Source of the DNA: Trueperella sp.
GTDB taxonomy: Bacteria > Actinomycetota > Actinomycetes > Actinomycetales > Actinomycetaceae
Direction of reading: 5' to 3'
DNA length: 35,233 bases
NCBI GenBank assembly: GCA_022783305.1
Contig: JALEWQ010000041.1
Location: forward strand, 1 to 35,233
Part shown: positions 24,122 to 33,211 of the stretch, in pieces
How the letters are laid out: the number at the start of each line of letters is the position of its first letter
How positions within the stretch are numbered: position 1 is the first letter of the stretch
The notes under the pieces: model-generated
Seen by the model: only the letters and a program-made list of their open reading frames with translations
Told to the model about the DNA's origin: nothing
The model's database searches: none
Made by a program: the position numbers and the translations under genes

Positions 24122-25297
24122 TTAGCGCAGGCCCGCACGACGGCGATTGAAGACGTCAAAAGCGACTGCCAGGAGAAGGACGAGGCCCTTAACGATCTGC
24201 TGGGTGGAGGTGTCCGCTCCCATCAACTGCATGCCGTTCGAAAGAATCGCCATGATCAGTCCGCCGATTAAAGCTCCCGCGATACGGCCAGTACCTCCGG
24301 TCGTTGACGCTCCGCCGATGAAACAAGCCGCGATCGCATCAAGCTCAAACATGTTTCCAGCTCCCGGCTGAGCACCATTCATCCGCGCTGAGAACGCAAC
24401 GCCTGCGATGGCGCACAAGAGTCCCATGTTGACGTAGGTCAGGAACGTGACAGAACGAACGTTAATACCGGACAGGCGGGCAGCTTCCTTGTTACCGCCG
24501 ATGGCGTAGATCGACCGGCCAAACGCCGTCTTCTGCGTCACTACCTGATAGATGAGGATGAGTACGCCCAGCAGGATAAGGATGAAGGGCAAACCACGCG
24601 AAGTCGACAGCTTGTAACCGAACCACATGACGACCGCACCAATGACAACGATCTTCGCGACGAAGAGGCCCACCGATTCGACATGTTGCTTATACTCGAT
24701 GCGGCGCAACCGGGCACGGAACTGGCTCACGGCGTATCCGACCACCGCGATCGCGAAGATGATGATCGTGAAGACATCGTACCCATCGCCACCGAGCAGA
24801 CCATTGAGGAAGCCGTTAGCTATGGTGTAGTACTCGTTCGGGAACGGGGAGAGTGAAACATTGTCAAGCACTTGGTATGTCATCCCCCGGAAGAGAAGCA
24901 TGCCAGCAAGCGTGACAATGAAGCCTGGGATCCCAACGAAGGCCACCCAAAAGCCCTGGAACGCACCCACCGCAAGACCGACCGCCAATGCGGCCAGGAT
25001 GGCGAGCCACCACGGCACACCGTTCTTGATAGCCAACACTCCTGCAACCGCTCCTGTCAACGCCACGACCGAACCCACGGACAGATCAATCTGTCCGAGA
25101 ACGATCACGAGGAGCATGCCAATGGCGAGGATAAGGATGTAGGAGTACTGGAGAACAATATTCGTCAGATTTCCAGCACTGAGAAAGTTCGGGTTTAGCA
25201 GCGCGAAGAAGATCACGATGACGATAAGCGCCACGAGGATGCCACTTTGCTGGAGGCTGTTACGAAACGGTGTTCTAATTCGTTCTTTAAGCGACAT
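24122..25297 (-). CDS. gguB: Multiple-monosaccharide ABC transporter permease (GguB/MmsB-like)
   Basis: The 391-residue product is a carbohydrate-family ABC permease with about 10 hydrophobic segments and the conserved LGQIDLSVGSVVALTGAVAGVLA helix. Further landmarks are FVGIPGFIVTLAGMLLFRGMTY and ARLSGINVRSVTFLTYVNMGLL, the loop touching the ATPase. The C-terminal half has IAACFIGGASTTGGTGRIAGALIGGLIMAILSNGM. It is longer than RbsC-type permeases, as expected for GguB/MmsB/XylH-like members. The gene overlaps the ATPase gene by 11 bases. Together with the ATPase and binding protein it should import L-arabinose, possibly also other pentoses or galactose. Confidence 0.9.
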   Translation of the reverse strand: MSLKERIRTPFRNSLQQSGILVALIVIVIFFALLNPNFLSAGNLTNIVLQYSYILILAIGMLLVIVLGQIDLSVGSVVALTGAVAGVLAIKNGVPWWLAILAALAVGLAVGAFQGFWVAFVGIPGFIVTLAGMLLFRGMTYQVLDNVSLSPFPNEYYTIANGFLNGLLGGDGYDVFTIIIFAIAVVGYAVSQFRARLRRIEYKQHVESVGLFVAKIVVIGAVVMWFGYKLSTSRGLPFILILLGVLILIYQVVTQKTAFGRSIYAIGGNKEAARLSGINVRSVTFLTYVNMGLLCAIAGVAFSARMNGAQPGAGNMFELDAIAACFIGGASTTGGTGRIAGALIGGLIMAILSNGMQLMGADTSTQQIVKGLVLLLAVAFDVFNRRRAGLR

Positions 25298-26834
25298 GTC
25301 TATTCTCTTCCACTTCTTGAGTCATCAATTCCATGAGGGATTCCTGGGTGCTGGCTTCCTTGCTCAACTCCCCTGTCATGCGGCCGTAGGCCAATGTATA
25401 AATGCGATCCGATATACCCATAACCTCTTCGAGTTCCGAGGAGATCACAATGACAGCCTTGCCACTGGCGACCATCTCATTGATCAGCGTGTAGATCTCG
25501 TACTTGGCACCGACGTCAATTCCACGAGTCGGCTCGTCGAGGATGAGAATCTGCGGATCAGAAAACAGCCACTTCGCCAAGACCACTTTCTGCTGGTTGC
25601 CTCCAGATAGGGAGGACACCGGGCGTCGAACCGAGTCCGTGCGCATATTCATGGTGACACGGTATTCATCCGCAATGGAGGTCTCGCGATCCGTGTCGAT
25701 CAGCTTGCCACGTATCACCTTCCGCAACGCTGCGAGAGTGATGTTGTGACTGATCGAATCAATGAGATTCAAACCGTTATGCTTGCGATCTTCGGAAGCG
25801 TAGGCAAGGCCGGCGTCGATCGCGCTCTTTGGAGATCTCAGCTCAACTTCCTTACCGCTGATATAGAGTTTTCCACTCTTGAACTGGCCATAGGAACGGC
25901 CAAAGATTGACCGGGCAAGTTCCGTTCGCCCCGCACCCATAAGGCCCGCAATTCCTACTACCTCTCCACGCCGCACGGTGAAGGAAATGTCGTCGAGAAT
26001 TAGCCGATCACTTTGAACCGGGTGAGCCACAGTCCAGTTCTCAACGCGTAGTAGTTCCTCACCGATCGTGCAAGCGCGATCGGGATACTGCTGGCTGAGC
26101 TCCCGGCCCACCATCAACGAGATGATCTTGTCCGTCGTCGACGACGGATCTGACATGTCAATGGTCTCGACTGTCTCGCCGTCACGGATGATCGTCGTCC
26201 GATCCGCGATTTGCTGAATCTCGCCAAGCTTGTGCGAAATGATCACAATCGTCACGCCGGAGTCCTTCAACCCCTCGACGAGGCGCAGAAGCGTGTCTGA
26301 TTCCTCGTCGTTGAGGGCCGCGGTTGGCTCATCCAAAATGAGCAGCTTCGCCTTCTTCTGCAATGCCTTGGCAATCTCCACAAGCTGTTGCTTTCCAACG
26401 CCAAGGGAACTCACAGCGTTGCTGACGTTCTCATGTAACCCAACGCTTTCAGTCGCTGCCACGGCGTTTCGGCGGACTTGCTCCCAATCGATCATTCCGA
26501 ATCTCGCGGGCTTTTCCTGTCCGAGATAGACGTTCTCGGCAATAGATAGATCGGGCACAAGTGCGAGTTCCTGATGGATAATCGCGATGCCCGCATTCTC
26601 CGAATCCTTGATGGAAGAAAACTTCTTTTCCTCGCCATCAAAGATAATCTTCCCTTGATATTCTCCATGCGGGTAGACACCGGAGAGAACCTTCATGAGC
26701 GTCGATTTTCCAGCTCCGTTCTCACCACAAATCGCGTGGATCTCGCCTTCTTCGACGTCGAAGTTGACGTGCTTGAGAACCTTAACCCCCGAGAAATCCT
26801 TGTTTATGTCACGCATCGATAGAATCGTCGACAT
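25287..26834 (-). CDS. gguA: Multiple-monosaccharide ABC transporter ATPase (GguA/MmsA-like)
   Basis: The 515-residue product carries two tandem ATP-binding cassettes, as usual for sugar importers of the RbsA/GguA class. The first has Walker A GENGAGKST, signature VSSLGVGKQQLVEIAKAL and Walker B LLILDEPTAAL. The second has a degenerate Walker A GLMGAGRTELARSIFG, a canonical SSLSGGNQQKVVLAKWL, and ILILDEPTRGIDVGAKYEIY. The asymmetric degeneration is normal for this class. AAGGAGGAG precedes the ATG. It lies 58 bases after the binding-protein gene, across a strong hairpin, and overlaps the permease gene. Confidence 0.93.
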   Translation of the reverse strand: MSTILSMRDINKDFSGVKVLKHVNFDVEEGEIHAICGENGAGKSTLMKVLSGVYPHGEYQGKIIFDGEEKKFSSIKDSENAGIAIIHQELALVPDLSIAENVYLGQEKPARFGMIDWEQVRRNAVAATESVGLHENVSNAVSSLGVGKQQLVEIAKALQKKAKLLILDEPTAALNDEESDTLLRLVEGLKDSGVTIVIISHKLGEIQQIADRTTIIRDGETVETIDMSDPSSTTDKIISLMVGRELSQQYPDRACTIGEELLRVENWTVAHPVQSDRLILDDISFTVRRGEVVGIAGLMGAGRTELARSIFGRSYGQFKSGKLYISGKEVELRSPKSAIDAGLAYASEDRKHNGLNLIDSISHNITLAALRKVIRGKLIDTDRETSIADEYRVTMNMRTDSVRRPVSSLSGGNQQKVVLAKWLFSDPQILILDEPTRGIDVGAKYEIYTLINEMVASGKAVIVISSELEEVMGISDRIYTLAYGRMTGELSKEASTQESLMELMTQEVEENRHVA

Positions 26835-26854
26835 TTTCTCCTCCTTCTAGCGAT

Positions 26855-26890
26855 GTGTGGGCGGCACCTATTTCGCGGCGCCGCCCACAC
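26855..26890 (-). other. Intercistronic hairpin between binding-protein and ATPase genes
   Basis: GTGTGGGCGGC (26855-26865) and GCCGCCCACAC (26880-26890) form a perfect 11-bp stem with a 14-base loop. It starts 2 bases past the binding-protein stop. In other ABC operons such hairpins protect the upstream mRNA or partly terminate transcription, so that the binding protein outnumbers the membrane parts. That role here is inferred. Confidence 0.65.
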
Positions 26891-26892
26891 CA

Positions 26893-28056
26893 CTACTTCA
26901 CGCCACGATCAATTTCTTCTTGGGTGAAGTACCCAGAGTCGACGAGTTCCTTCTGGATGTTGTCCTGGTAAATCACAATTGACTTCAGGAGGTAGGACGG
27001 AACGACCTTTACCCCGTTGTCGTAGGTTTCCGTATCGTTCGCTTCAGGTTCGGCTCCATTCACGAACGCCTCGACAGCCTTGGCGGCTTGCTTCGCAAGT
27101 AGGCGGGTATCCTTGAAAATCGTCGAGTACTGCACGCCATCTTGGATTAGCTTGACGGAGGCGATGTCGGCATCCATTCCCCCAACGATGGGGAAGCCAT
27201 TAGCAATCGTGGGACCATATCCAGCGTTCTGTAACGCGGTAATGATGCCACGGGCCACGGGATCATGGCCGCCAACCGTCGCCTGGATCTTCTCCCCACC
27301 CGAGTAGGTCGAGGTAAGAAGGTCTTCCATGCGCTTCTGCGCTGTCTCCTGCGACCAACGCAGGATAGACACCTGGCCAAAATCTGTTTGGCCCGACTTG
27401 ACGACAATTGTGCCATTGTCAATGTAGGGCTGGACGACCGAGAGCATCCCCTCGAAGAAGTGTGTTGCGTTATTGTCATCCGGCGAGCCGGCGAAGAGTT
27501 CGACGTTGAACGGGCCTGCGGGAGCATCGGCAACCTTATTACCCTCCCTATCCATGAGCCCGAGGCCGTTGAGCAGAGCGATTCCTTGATTGACGCCCAC
27601 CTCGTAGTTATCGAAAGAGACGTAGAAATCGACATTTCCATTGTCCCGAATAAGGCGATCGTAGGAGATCACCGGCACGTTGGCAGCACCAGCGGCGTCC
27701 AGCTGGCTGGATAGTGCGGTGCCGTCGATGGGCGCCAGGACAAGCACGTCTGCGCCGTTCGTGAGCATCTGATCAATCTGCTGAGTCTGGGTCGGGATGT
27801 CGTCGTTAGCAAACTGGAGATCTACTGTGTAGCCCTTTTCCTCGAGCTGAGCCTTGATCGCATTACCGTCGGCAATCCAGCGCTCCGAAACCTGTGTCGG
27901 CATTGACACGCCAACGCGGATGTCCGAATCTCCGTTTGCGCCGGTCGGCGCACTCTCCGTTCCCCCTCCGGCACCTGTGCCTGCACAGCCGGCCAACGCG
28001 AGGGCGGTCACTGCTATCGTCGCTAAGACTGAACGGAACCGATGTGTGTGTTTCAT
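26893..28056 (-). CDS. chvE: Multiple-monosaccharide ABC transporter binding lipoprotein (ChvE-like)
   Basis: The 387-residue product begins with a lipoprotein signal ending LALAGCAG (lipid-modified Cys near residue 24), then a Gly/Ser/Thr spacer. The periplasmic-binding-protein fold follows: IRVGVSMPTQVSERWIADG, LAPIDGTALSSQLDAAGAANVPVISYDRLI, and VGGHDPVARGIITALQNAGYG. The C-terminal part contains GMDADIASVKLIQDGVQYSTIFKDTRLLA, typical of ChvE/GguA-associated proteins. It should capture L-arabinose outside the membrane. GAGGAC lies 6 bases before the ATG. It is the first gene of the operon, opposite the LacI-family regulator. Confidence 0.92.
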   Translation of the reverse strand: MKHTHRFRSVLATIAVTALALAGCAGTGAGGGTESAPTGANGDSDIRVGVSMPTQVSERWIADGNAIKAQLEEKGYTVDLQFANDDIPTQTQQIDQMLTNGADVLVLAPIDGTALSSQLDAAGAANVPVISYDRLIRDNGNVDFYVSFDNYEVGVNQGIALLNGLGLMDREGNKVADAPAGPFNVELFAGSPDDNNATHFFEGMLSVVQPYIDNGTIVVKSGQTDFGQVSILRWSQETAQKRMEDLLTSTYSGGEKIQATVGGHDPVARGIITALQNAGYGPTIANGFPIVGGMDADIASVKLIQDGVQYSTIFKDTRLLAKQAAKAVEAFVNGAEPEANDTETYDNGVKVVPSYLLKSIVIYQDNIQKELVDSGYFTQEEIDRGVK

Positions 28057-28107
28057 TGTGAGTCCTCTTCATTGAGTTCTACGGGAAGAGCTCCTCCCTT
28101 GCGGGTT

Positions 28108-28137
28108 ATGTTACCGGTACCAATCAGCATTGCGCAA
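28108..28137 (-). promoter_or_regulatory. Candidate ara operon promoter with overlapping operator
   Basis: On the minus strand TTGCGC (28132-28137) is followed after 18 bases by TAACAT (28108-28113), about 50 bases upstream of the binding-protein start. The near-palindrome TGTTACCGGTACCA (28109-28122; 12 of 14 positions symmetric, CG centre) overlaps the -10 region. A LacI-type repressor bound there would block the promoter. Promoter strength and operator identity are inferred. Confidence 0.5.
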
Positions 28138-28238
28138 CACATATCACAAATTTGGCCGCTTTTCTCCGCTTTTTGTGACCTCCACCACGAATCCGGTGCG
28201 AATTTGTGTCGCACTGTCCGTGAGAACTTGAACCTGAG

Positions 28239-28272
28239 TGTTACCGTTATCATCTGGCGTCGCGGATATACT
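28239..28272 (+). promoter_or_regulatory. Candidate lacI-type regulator promoter and operator
   Basis: TGTTACCGTTATCA (28239-28252) shares TGTTACCG, TA and CA with the site at 28109-28122 (10 of 14 positions self-symmetric). It overlaps the expected -35 region of TATACT (28267-28272), a good -10 about 75 bases upstream of the regulator start. The layout suggests autoregulation. The inverted repeat TCACAAA (28144-28150) / TTTGTGA (28172-28178) between the two sites may bind another factor. Confidence 0.45.
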
Positions 28273-28346
28273 CATATTCGCGGCGCACGCACTCAGACGG
28301 GAAACTAGCACGTACGTCCGTTTTCAGTTCGGTTTCGGGAGTATAC

Positions 28347-29369
28347 ATGGCAAAACGATCAACACGACGCGTCGGCATGCGCGACGTCGCCCGTCACGCA
28401 GGCGTCTCCACCATGACGGTCTCGCGCCTTTTAAACGACGCATCGCAGGTCAGCGACCGCACCCGCATCAAGGTCCAACAGGCAATCGACGAGCTCGGCT
28501 ACCAACCCGATACGATCGCCCGCGCACTGGCCGTCGGACACACCCACCACATCGGTATCGTCATCCACTCCTATTCCCAATACGGGCCTATGCGCATGCT
28601 CGAAGGAATGTACTCTGCCGCCTCCAAGGCTGGATACACAGCCGGAATCGCGATCATCGACGCCCAGACGCAAGCCGAGTTCATTTCCAAGCTAGCGACC
28701 TTCCCCTCGAGTCGTGTCGACGGTGTCGCTATTATCACGCCGCTTATTCCCGGCCAAGAATTACTCTCCAACATTGTTCTCCCGGAGGCCGCCGTCATCA
28801 TCGGTGGACAGTATCGAGGCGCGCCCGACCTGCCCGGAACTCGCCGCGTCTTCATCGACCAAGAAGCGGGCGCCCGCCTCGCCACCGAGCACCTCATCAA
28901 CCGGGGACATCGCGTGATCGCCCATCTCGCCGGCCCGCGCGACTGGGCCGATTCGGTCGCACGGCATGAGGCGTGGCGCGCCACCCTCAATGGGCACCAT
29001 CTCCCGGTTCCAGACACGATCGAGGGCGACTGGTCCGCCAGCTCCGGTTACAATGCCTGCGCACAACTCCTCGAAATCGACAACCTTACCGCCGTCTTTG
29101 CTGCAAACGATCAGATGGCCCTCGGTCTAATCCGCGGTCTCACCGAACGGGGCTACAGAGTTCCTGATGACATCAGCGTTGTCGGCTTCGACGATCAACC
29201 CGACGCCGCACACTACATTCCGCCGCTGACGACGATCTCCCAAGACTTCACCACGCTCGGCAAAGTCGGCATGAATCAGCTACTCAGCCAGCTCGGCGTA
29301 GACGTAGATTCAAGTATCGACTGCATACAGCCAAAACTCATTCAGCGATCCTCGGTGCGCTCACTCTAG
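28347..29369 (+). CDS. LacI-family transcriptional regulator (AraR-like)
   Basis: The 340-residue product has an N-terminal LacI helix-turn-helix, MRDVARHAGVSTMTVSRLLND (about residues 11-31). The hinge helix region DELGYQPDTIARALAVG follows, then a sugar-binding core (IGIVIHSYSQYGPMRMLEGM, GDWSASSGYNACAQLL, VFAANDQMALGLIRGL, VPDDISVVGFDDQPDA). It is divergent from the arabinose operon and should repress it until arabinose or a phosphorylated product binds. LacI-type AraR regulators are known in Corynebacterium and bifidobacteria. GGGAG lies 6 bases before the ATG. Two similar palindromes in the shared region are its likely sites. Confidence 0.92.
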   Translation: MAKRSTRRVGMRDVARHAGVSTMTVSRLLNDASQVSDRTRIKVQQAIDELGYQPDTIARALAVGHTHHIGIVIHSYSQYGPMRMLEGMYSAASKAGYTAGIAIIDAQTQAEFISKLATFPSSRVDGVAIITPLIPGQELLSNIVLPEAAVIIGGQYRGAPDLPGTRRVFIDQEAGARLATEHLINRGHRVIAHLAGPRDWADSVARHEAWRATLNGHHLPVPDTIEGDWSASSGYNACAQLLEIDNLTAVFAANDQMALGLIRGLTERGYRVPDDISVVGFDDQPDAAHYIPPLTTISQDFTTLGKVGMNQLLSQLGVDVDSSIDCIQPKLIQRSSVRSL

Positions 29370-29406
29370 AGCCGCCATACTCCTGTGCGCAGCCCCACTC
29401 GGCGCA

Positions 29407-29877
29407 TCACTGCACGCGAACAACAAGAGCGGTCGCAATCGCCGCCAGCCCCTCGCCCCGCCCGGTGAAGCCCATCCGATCCGAGGTGGTGGCCGACACT
29501 GTCGCCGGCGCCCCCAGCGCCGCGCTCATCGCGGCCTCCGCCTCAGCCTTGCGCGGCGCGAAACGCGGCCTCTGCCCAATCACCTGCACCGACACGTTCT
29601 CTATCCGCCAGCCAGCCTCGCGCACCAGCCGCACCGATTCCGCCAGCAACGCCTCCCCCGACGCGCCCGCCCACTCCGGGCGGTCCGTGCCGAACACCGT
29701 GCCCAGCTCGCCCACGCCACTGGCCATGAGGATCGCATCGCACGCCGCGTGAGCGGCCACGTCTCCGTCCGAGTGTCCCTCCAGCCCTCGCTCACCGTCC
29801 CAGCGCAGGCACGCAAGGTAGAGCGGGGTGTCGTCATCAGCGAACCGGTGGGCATCAAAAGCCGTGGCCACACGCAT
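29407..29877 (-). CDS. ispF: 2-C-methyl-D-erythritol 2,4-cyclodiphosphate synthase
   Basis: The 156-residue product catalyses a middle step of the non-mevalonate isoprenoid pathway. Seen are the metal ligands in AFDAHRF and [19 protein letters not shown], then [11 protein letters not shown] and [23 protein letters not shown] at 29877 overlaps the ispD stop (TGATG), with AGAGGG just upstream; the TTG one codon earlier is less likely. It converges with the regulator gene, 37 bases apart. It is the last gene of the carD-ispD-ispF run here, whereas cysS usually follows. Confidence 0.94.
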   Translation of the reverse strand: MRVATAFDAHRFADDDTPLYLACLRWDGERGLEGHSDGDVAAHAACDAILMASGVGELGTVFGTDRPEWAGASGEALLAESVRLVREAGWRIENVSVQVIGQRPRFAPRKAEAEAAMSAALGAPATVSATTSDRMGFTGRGEGLAAIATALVVRVQ

Positions 29878-30626
29878 CAACGCCCTCTTTTCTCCAACAG
29901 CATCTGCGCCACCGCCAAATCCCAGGCGGTGGTCACCTTCATCGCCTCCGGCGATCCCTCCACGAGCACGACCTCGCTGCCCATCGCCTCCACCAGCGCC
30001 GCGTCATCTGGCGCCGCGCTCAGCTCATCCGCCCCGCGCTCGCGCCCGACCCGATGCGCCTCACGTACCAGCTGCGTGCGAAACCCCTGCGGCGTCTGCA
30101 TCGCCCGCAACCGGCCCCGCTCGAGGGTCGCAACCACGGGCTCCACCTCCACTTTTCCGACGACGCCGGACGCCCCAGCCGCGCTCACAGCTACCCGCCG
30201 CTCGCCGACCTCCTTGATCGTGTCCGTCACCGGCAGCGCCGGCACCACGGCGTCGTAACCCGCCTCCAGAGCGGCCCGCACGCGATCAATGACGGCCACC
30301 GGCGTCAGCGCCCGAGCGGCGTCGTGAATGAGAACGAGATCGCTGGTGACGGCCTCCAGGCCGTTGGCCACGGAGCCCTGCCGCGTCTTCCCACCCACGA
30401 CGAGTCGCGCGCTCACACCTCCGTCCGCGAGCGCCCTCTCAAAATCTTCCCGGGTCCGCTGCCCGGCGGGAATGGTCACGACGACGTCGTCCACCCCCGC
30501 GGCGTTCATCCCTCGGATCGCGTGGACCAGCAGGGGGACGCCGGCGAGCGGTACGAGTGCCTTGGGCATGTTGGCGCCAAGCCGGGTACCCGAGCCGGCG
30601 CCGGCGATGACGGCGGCGATTGACAT
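29877..30626 (-). CDS. ispD: 2-C-methyl-D-erythritol 4-phosphate cytidylyltransferase
   Basis: The 249-residue product has the nucleotide-binding start [26 protein letters not shown], with A-G-x-G-x-R-x-G and the PK lysine. [24 protein letters not shown] (family HDAARP) and [12 protein letters not shown] follow. It couples CTP to methylerythritol phosphate. It overlaps carD at TAATG and ispF at TGATG, so the three are translated as a coupled set. Confidence 0.94.
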   Translation of the reverse strand: MSIAAVIAGAGSGTRLGANMPKALVPLAGVPLLVHAIRGMNAAGVDDVVVTIPAGQRTREDFERALADGGVSARLVVGGKTRQGSVANGLEAVTSDLVLIHDAARALTPVAVIDRVRAALEAGYDAVVPALPVTDTIKEVGERRVAVSAAGASGVVGKVEVEPVVATLERGRLRAMQTPQGFRTQLVREAHRVGRERGADELSAAPDDAALVEAMGSEVVLVEGSPEAMKVTTAWDLAVAQMLLEKRGR

Positions 30627-31162
30627 TAGTCTGCGGATTCGGCCGACTCCGGGGTGGCGGCCGTTGCCGCCGACTCCGCGTCAATCCCCATCACTTCATC
30701 GAGCAGGACATCGGCCTCTTCGTCCGTGATGTCGCGGGCCAGCGCCACCTCAGAACCCAGGATCGCGCGGGCCTGGCCAAGCATGCGCTTCTCACCAGCC
30801 GACAGGCCACGGTCAACGTTGCGGCGAGAGAGGTCACGGACCACCTCAGCCACCTTGTTCACGTCGCCCGACGTCAGCTTCTCACCGTTGGCCTTGTAAC
30901 GACGCGACCAGTTCGCCGGTTCTTCCACGTCCGTCTCGCGTAGCACGTCGAACACACGCTCGAGCTGCTCCTCATTCGAGACGTCGCGAACACCCACTTG
31001 TTCAAGCGCCTCCTGTGGCACCTGAATAATGAGATCGCCCTGCAGGATTCGGAGCGTCAGGTACGTGCGGGTCTCTCCACGCATCGTCTTCTCTGAGATT
31101 TCCTCAATGTAAGCCGCACCGTGGTGCGGATATACGACGGTCTCGCCAACTTTGAAGCTCAC
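30626..31162 (-). CDS. carD: CarD-family RNA polymerase-binding regulator
   Basis: The 178-residue product has the RNA-polymerase-interacting Tudor-like N-terminus ([36 protein letters not shown]) and a helical DNA-contacting C-terminal domain. The latter contains the conserved tryptophan in [13 protein letters not shown]. CarD stabilises open promoter complexes and tunes rRNA expression in mycobacteria. An Ala/Glu/Ser tail follows. The start is GTG at 31162, with a weak purine-rich upstream region. TAGAAT lies about 40 bases upstream as a possible -10. Confidence 0.94.
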   Translation of the reverse strand: MSFKVGETVVYPHHGAAYIEEISEKTMRGETRTYLTLRILQGDLIIQVPQEALEQVGVRDVSNEEQLERVFDVLRETDVEEPANWSRRYKANGEKLTSGDVNKVAEVVRDLSRRNVDRGLSAGEKRMLGQARAILGSEVALARDITDEEADVLLDEVMGIDAESAATAATPESAESAD

Positions 31163-31198
31163 TGGGGGATCACTCTTTTCTGAATCGATTTCCCCTCC

Positions 31199-31204
31199 AT
31201 TCTA
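31199..31204 (-). promoter_or_regulatory. Possible -10 element for carD
   Basis: On the minus strand TAGAAT matches TATAAT at 5 of 6 positions, 36 bases upstream of the carD GTG. No good -35 is seen. This is in line with -10-dominated actinobacterial promoters. Confidence 0.35.
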
Positions 31205-31254
31205 CCATTGAGCTTTGCCCGCTCTCGTCCCAAAAGTTTCGCCGAAAAGAAAAC

Positions 31255-31950
31255 CTAGCCTTCCGGATTCGACACGAGCTTGTAGCCCAATCCGCGCACC
31301 GTCACCAACGCCCGCGGATTCGCCGGCTCCACCTCGATCTTCGAACGGATCCGCTTGACGTGAACGTCCAGCGTCTTCGAATCACCAATGTAGGCCATGC
31401 CCCAGATACGGTCGAGGATCTGCCCGCGCGTGAGCACCCGGTCCGGGTTCTCCATGAACAGCTCCAGCAGCTCGAACTCGCGCAACGGCATCCGTATCGG
31501 CTCACCCGCGACGCGGACCACGTGTGCATCCAGGTCCATCTCGATTCGTCCCACGCGCAGCAGCTCCGCGGACTCCTCGCGCAGCGGGGCATCGGCCACC
31601 CGGCGCAGGATGGCCCGGATGCGGGCCACCAGCTCACGGTAGGAATACGGCTTAGTCACGTAGTCGTCCGCGCCGATCTCCAGTCCCACCACCTTGTCGA
31701 TCTCCGCGTCCTTCGCGGTGAGCATGATAATCGGAACCTGGGACTGGGCGCGGATCCGCCGGCACACCTCGTTGCCCGAGATCCCCGGCAGCATGAGGTC
31801 GAGCAGCACCACATCGATGCCCTCCCCGAACTTCTCCACCGCCGCCAGGCCATCCGACGCCGTTTCCACCTCGAAGCCGTCCCGCGACAGGTTAAACTCA
31901 AGCATGTCTCGATAGGTGGGTTCGTCCTCCACCACAAGTATCCGCGTCAT
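31255..31950 (-). CDS. regX3: OmpR-family response regulator (RegX3-like)
   Basis: The 231-residue product has a receiver domain (ILVVEDEPTYRDMLEFN, phospho-acceptor Asp51 in VVLLDLMLPG, KPYSYRELVARIRAILRR). A winged-helix DNA-binding domain follows (LREFELLELFMENPDRVLTRGQILDRIWG, TLDVHVKRIRSKIE, TVRGLGYKL). Its ATG overlaps the kinase stop (ATGA), so the pair is coupled. RegX3 homologues govern the response to phosphate limitation. The neighbouring phoU and the PHO-box-like site at 33212-33244 support that role. Confidence 0.93.
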   Translation of the reverse strand: MTRILVVEDEPTYRDMLEFNLSRDGFEVETASDGLAAVEKFGEGIDVVLLDLMLPGISGNEVCRRIRAQSQVPIIMLTAKDAEIDKVVGLEIGADDYVTKPYSYRELVARIRAILRRVADAPLREESAELLRVGRIEMDLDAHVVRVAGEPIRMPLREFELLELFMENPDRVLTRGQILDRIWGMAYIGDSKTLDVHVKRIRSKIEVEPANPRALVTVRGLGYKLVSNPEG

Positions 31951-33140
31951 CGTGCGCCCTCCATATCCACAACTTCCCGGCTCTTGACGCCCTCCGGCAC
32001 GTGTGCCCCGGCACCCTCCGGCACGTATGCCTCGGGCAGGATCATGGTGAACGTCGAACCCTGCCCCCTCTTGCTCCACACCTTGACTCGACCACCGTGC
32101 TCGGCCGCCACGTGCTTGACTATCGACAACCCTAGCCCCGTTCCCCCAGTTTCACGCGAGCGGGCCCGGTCACCGCGGTAGAAGCGCTCAAAGATCCGCT
32201 CGCGGCTCTCCTTCGGGATGCCTTCGCCCTGATCAATCACAGAAATATGGACCTCCCCCGACTCCGCAGCCACAGCCACCGACACCTGCCCAAAATGGCG
32301 AGAGTAGCGCACCGCGTTGTCGAGAAGGTTACGCACCGCCGTCGTGAGCAGGGCCCGATCGCCGTACACCTGCAACCCAGACGCGCCACCCGAAACTAGG
32401 CGCACGTCGCGCGCCTCAGCCTCCACTCGCACCCGGTCCAGAGCCTCTGTCACGACGTCGTCCACCTCCACAAACTCCGAATCGGCCAGCGCATTCGAAT
32501 CCTGCAGCCGGGAGAGCTGGATGATCTCCTGCACCAGCTGGGAAAGCCGCTCCGCCTCCGTCGTCAGCCGCGCCGAAAACCGCCGCACGTTCTCCGGCTC
32601 ATCGGCCACCTGCGCCAGCGTCTCCGACAACAACCCGATCGCGCCCACCGGCGTCTTCAGCTCGTGCGACACATTCGCCACGAAATCCCGCCGCGTTTCC
32701 TCCAAGCGGCGCTTTTCCGTGTTGTCCTCGAAAAGGATCAGCACCTTATCCCCCGAGATCGGGGTGGCCCGTACCGACAGGCGCAGCTCCGGCACGTCCG
32801 CATCCAAGCGCGGCAGTCGCAGGTCCAGCACCGAGACTGCACCCGCTGAACGCGCCTCCGCCGCCAAGTCCCGAAGTTCCTGGCGCAACTCACCGTGCGG
32901 CACCAGCCCGTAGGCCGAGGTGATCGACGACGCCCGCAACACGGCGTCGTCAGCACCCAACACGATGTGCGACTGCGGCAAGGCAGCAAGCAGCGCGATC
33001 ACGTCCGAATCATCCACCGCCGGCGCCGGCGCATCCGCCCTGCCCAGAAGCCGCTGCGAAATCTCGTAGGCCGCAATCGCCACCACAACCACAAGAATGC
33101 CGAGGAGGAAACCCACCCCGAAGCTGAAACCGTCTGCCAT
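31947..33140 (-). CDS. senX3: Sensor histidine kinase (SenX3-like)
   Basis: The 397-residue product has one N-terminal membrane segment (about residues 7-27), then a PAS-like cytoplasmic region (50-140). The HisKA domain has phospho-accepting His159 in VANVSHELKTPVGAI. The ATPase domain shows NLLDNAVRYS, DQGEGIPKE and GGTGLGLSIVKH. SenX3 has no sizeable external sensor and in mycobacteria responds to phosphate via PhoU and the Pst transporter. It is the first gene of the kinase-regulator pair. No clear ribosome binding site is visible before the ATG. Confidence 0.92.
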   Translation of the reverse strand: MADGFSFGVGFLLGILVVVVAIAAYEISQRLLGRADAPAPAVDDSDVIALLAALPQSHIVLGADDAVLRASSITSAYGLVPHGELRQELRDLAAEARSAGAVSVLDLRLPRLDADVPELRLSVRATPISGDKVLILFEDNTEKRRLEETRRDFVANVSHELKTPVGAIGLLSETLAQVADEPENVRRFSARLTTEAERLSQLVQEIIQLSRLQDSNALADSEFVEVDDVVTEALDRVRVEAEARDVRLVSGGASGLQVYGDRALLTTAVRNLLDNAVRYSRHFGQVSVAVAAESGEVHISVIDQGEGIPKESRERIFERFYRGDRARSRETGGTGLGLSIVKHVAAEHGGRVKVWSKRGQGSTFTMILPEAYVPEGAGAHVPEGVKSREVVDMEGAR

Positions 33141-33211
33141 AATTCAAGCGTAAACCATCCCACCGACACTCCCGGGCCAACTCCCACACGTCTGCCAAAC
33201 CGTCAATTGCC

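Noticed and set aside
29370..29406. Small TGCGC/GCGCA hairpin between the regulator gene and ispF
   Set aside because: Only five pairs with a long loop; too weak to call a terminator.
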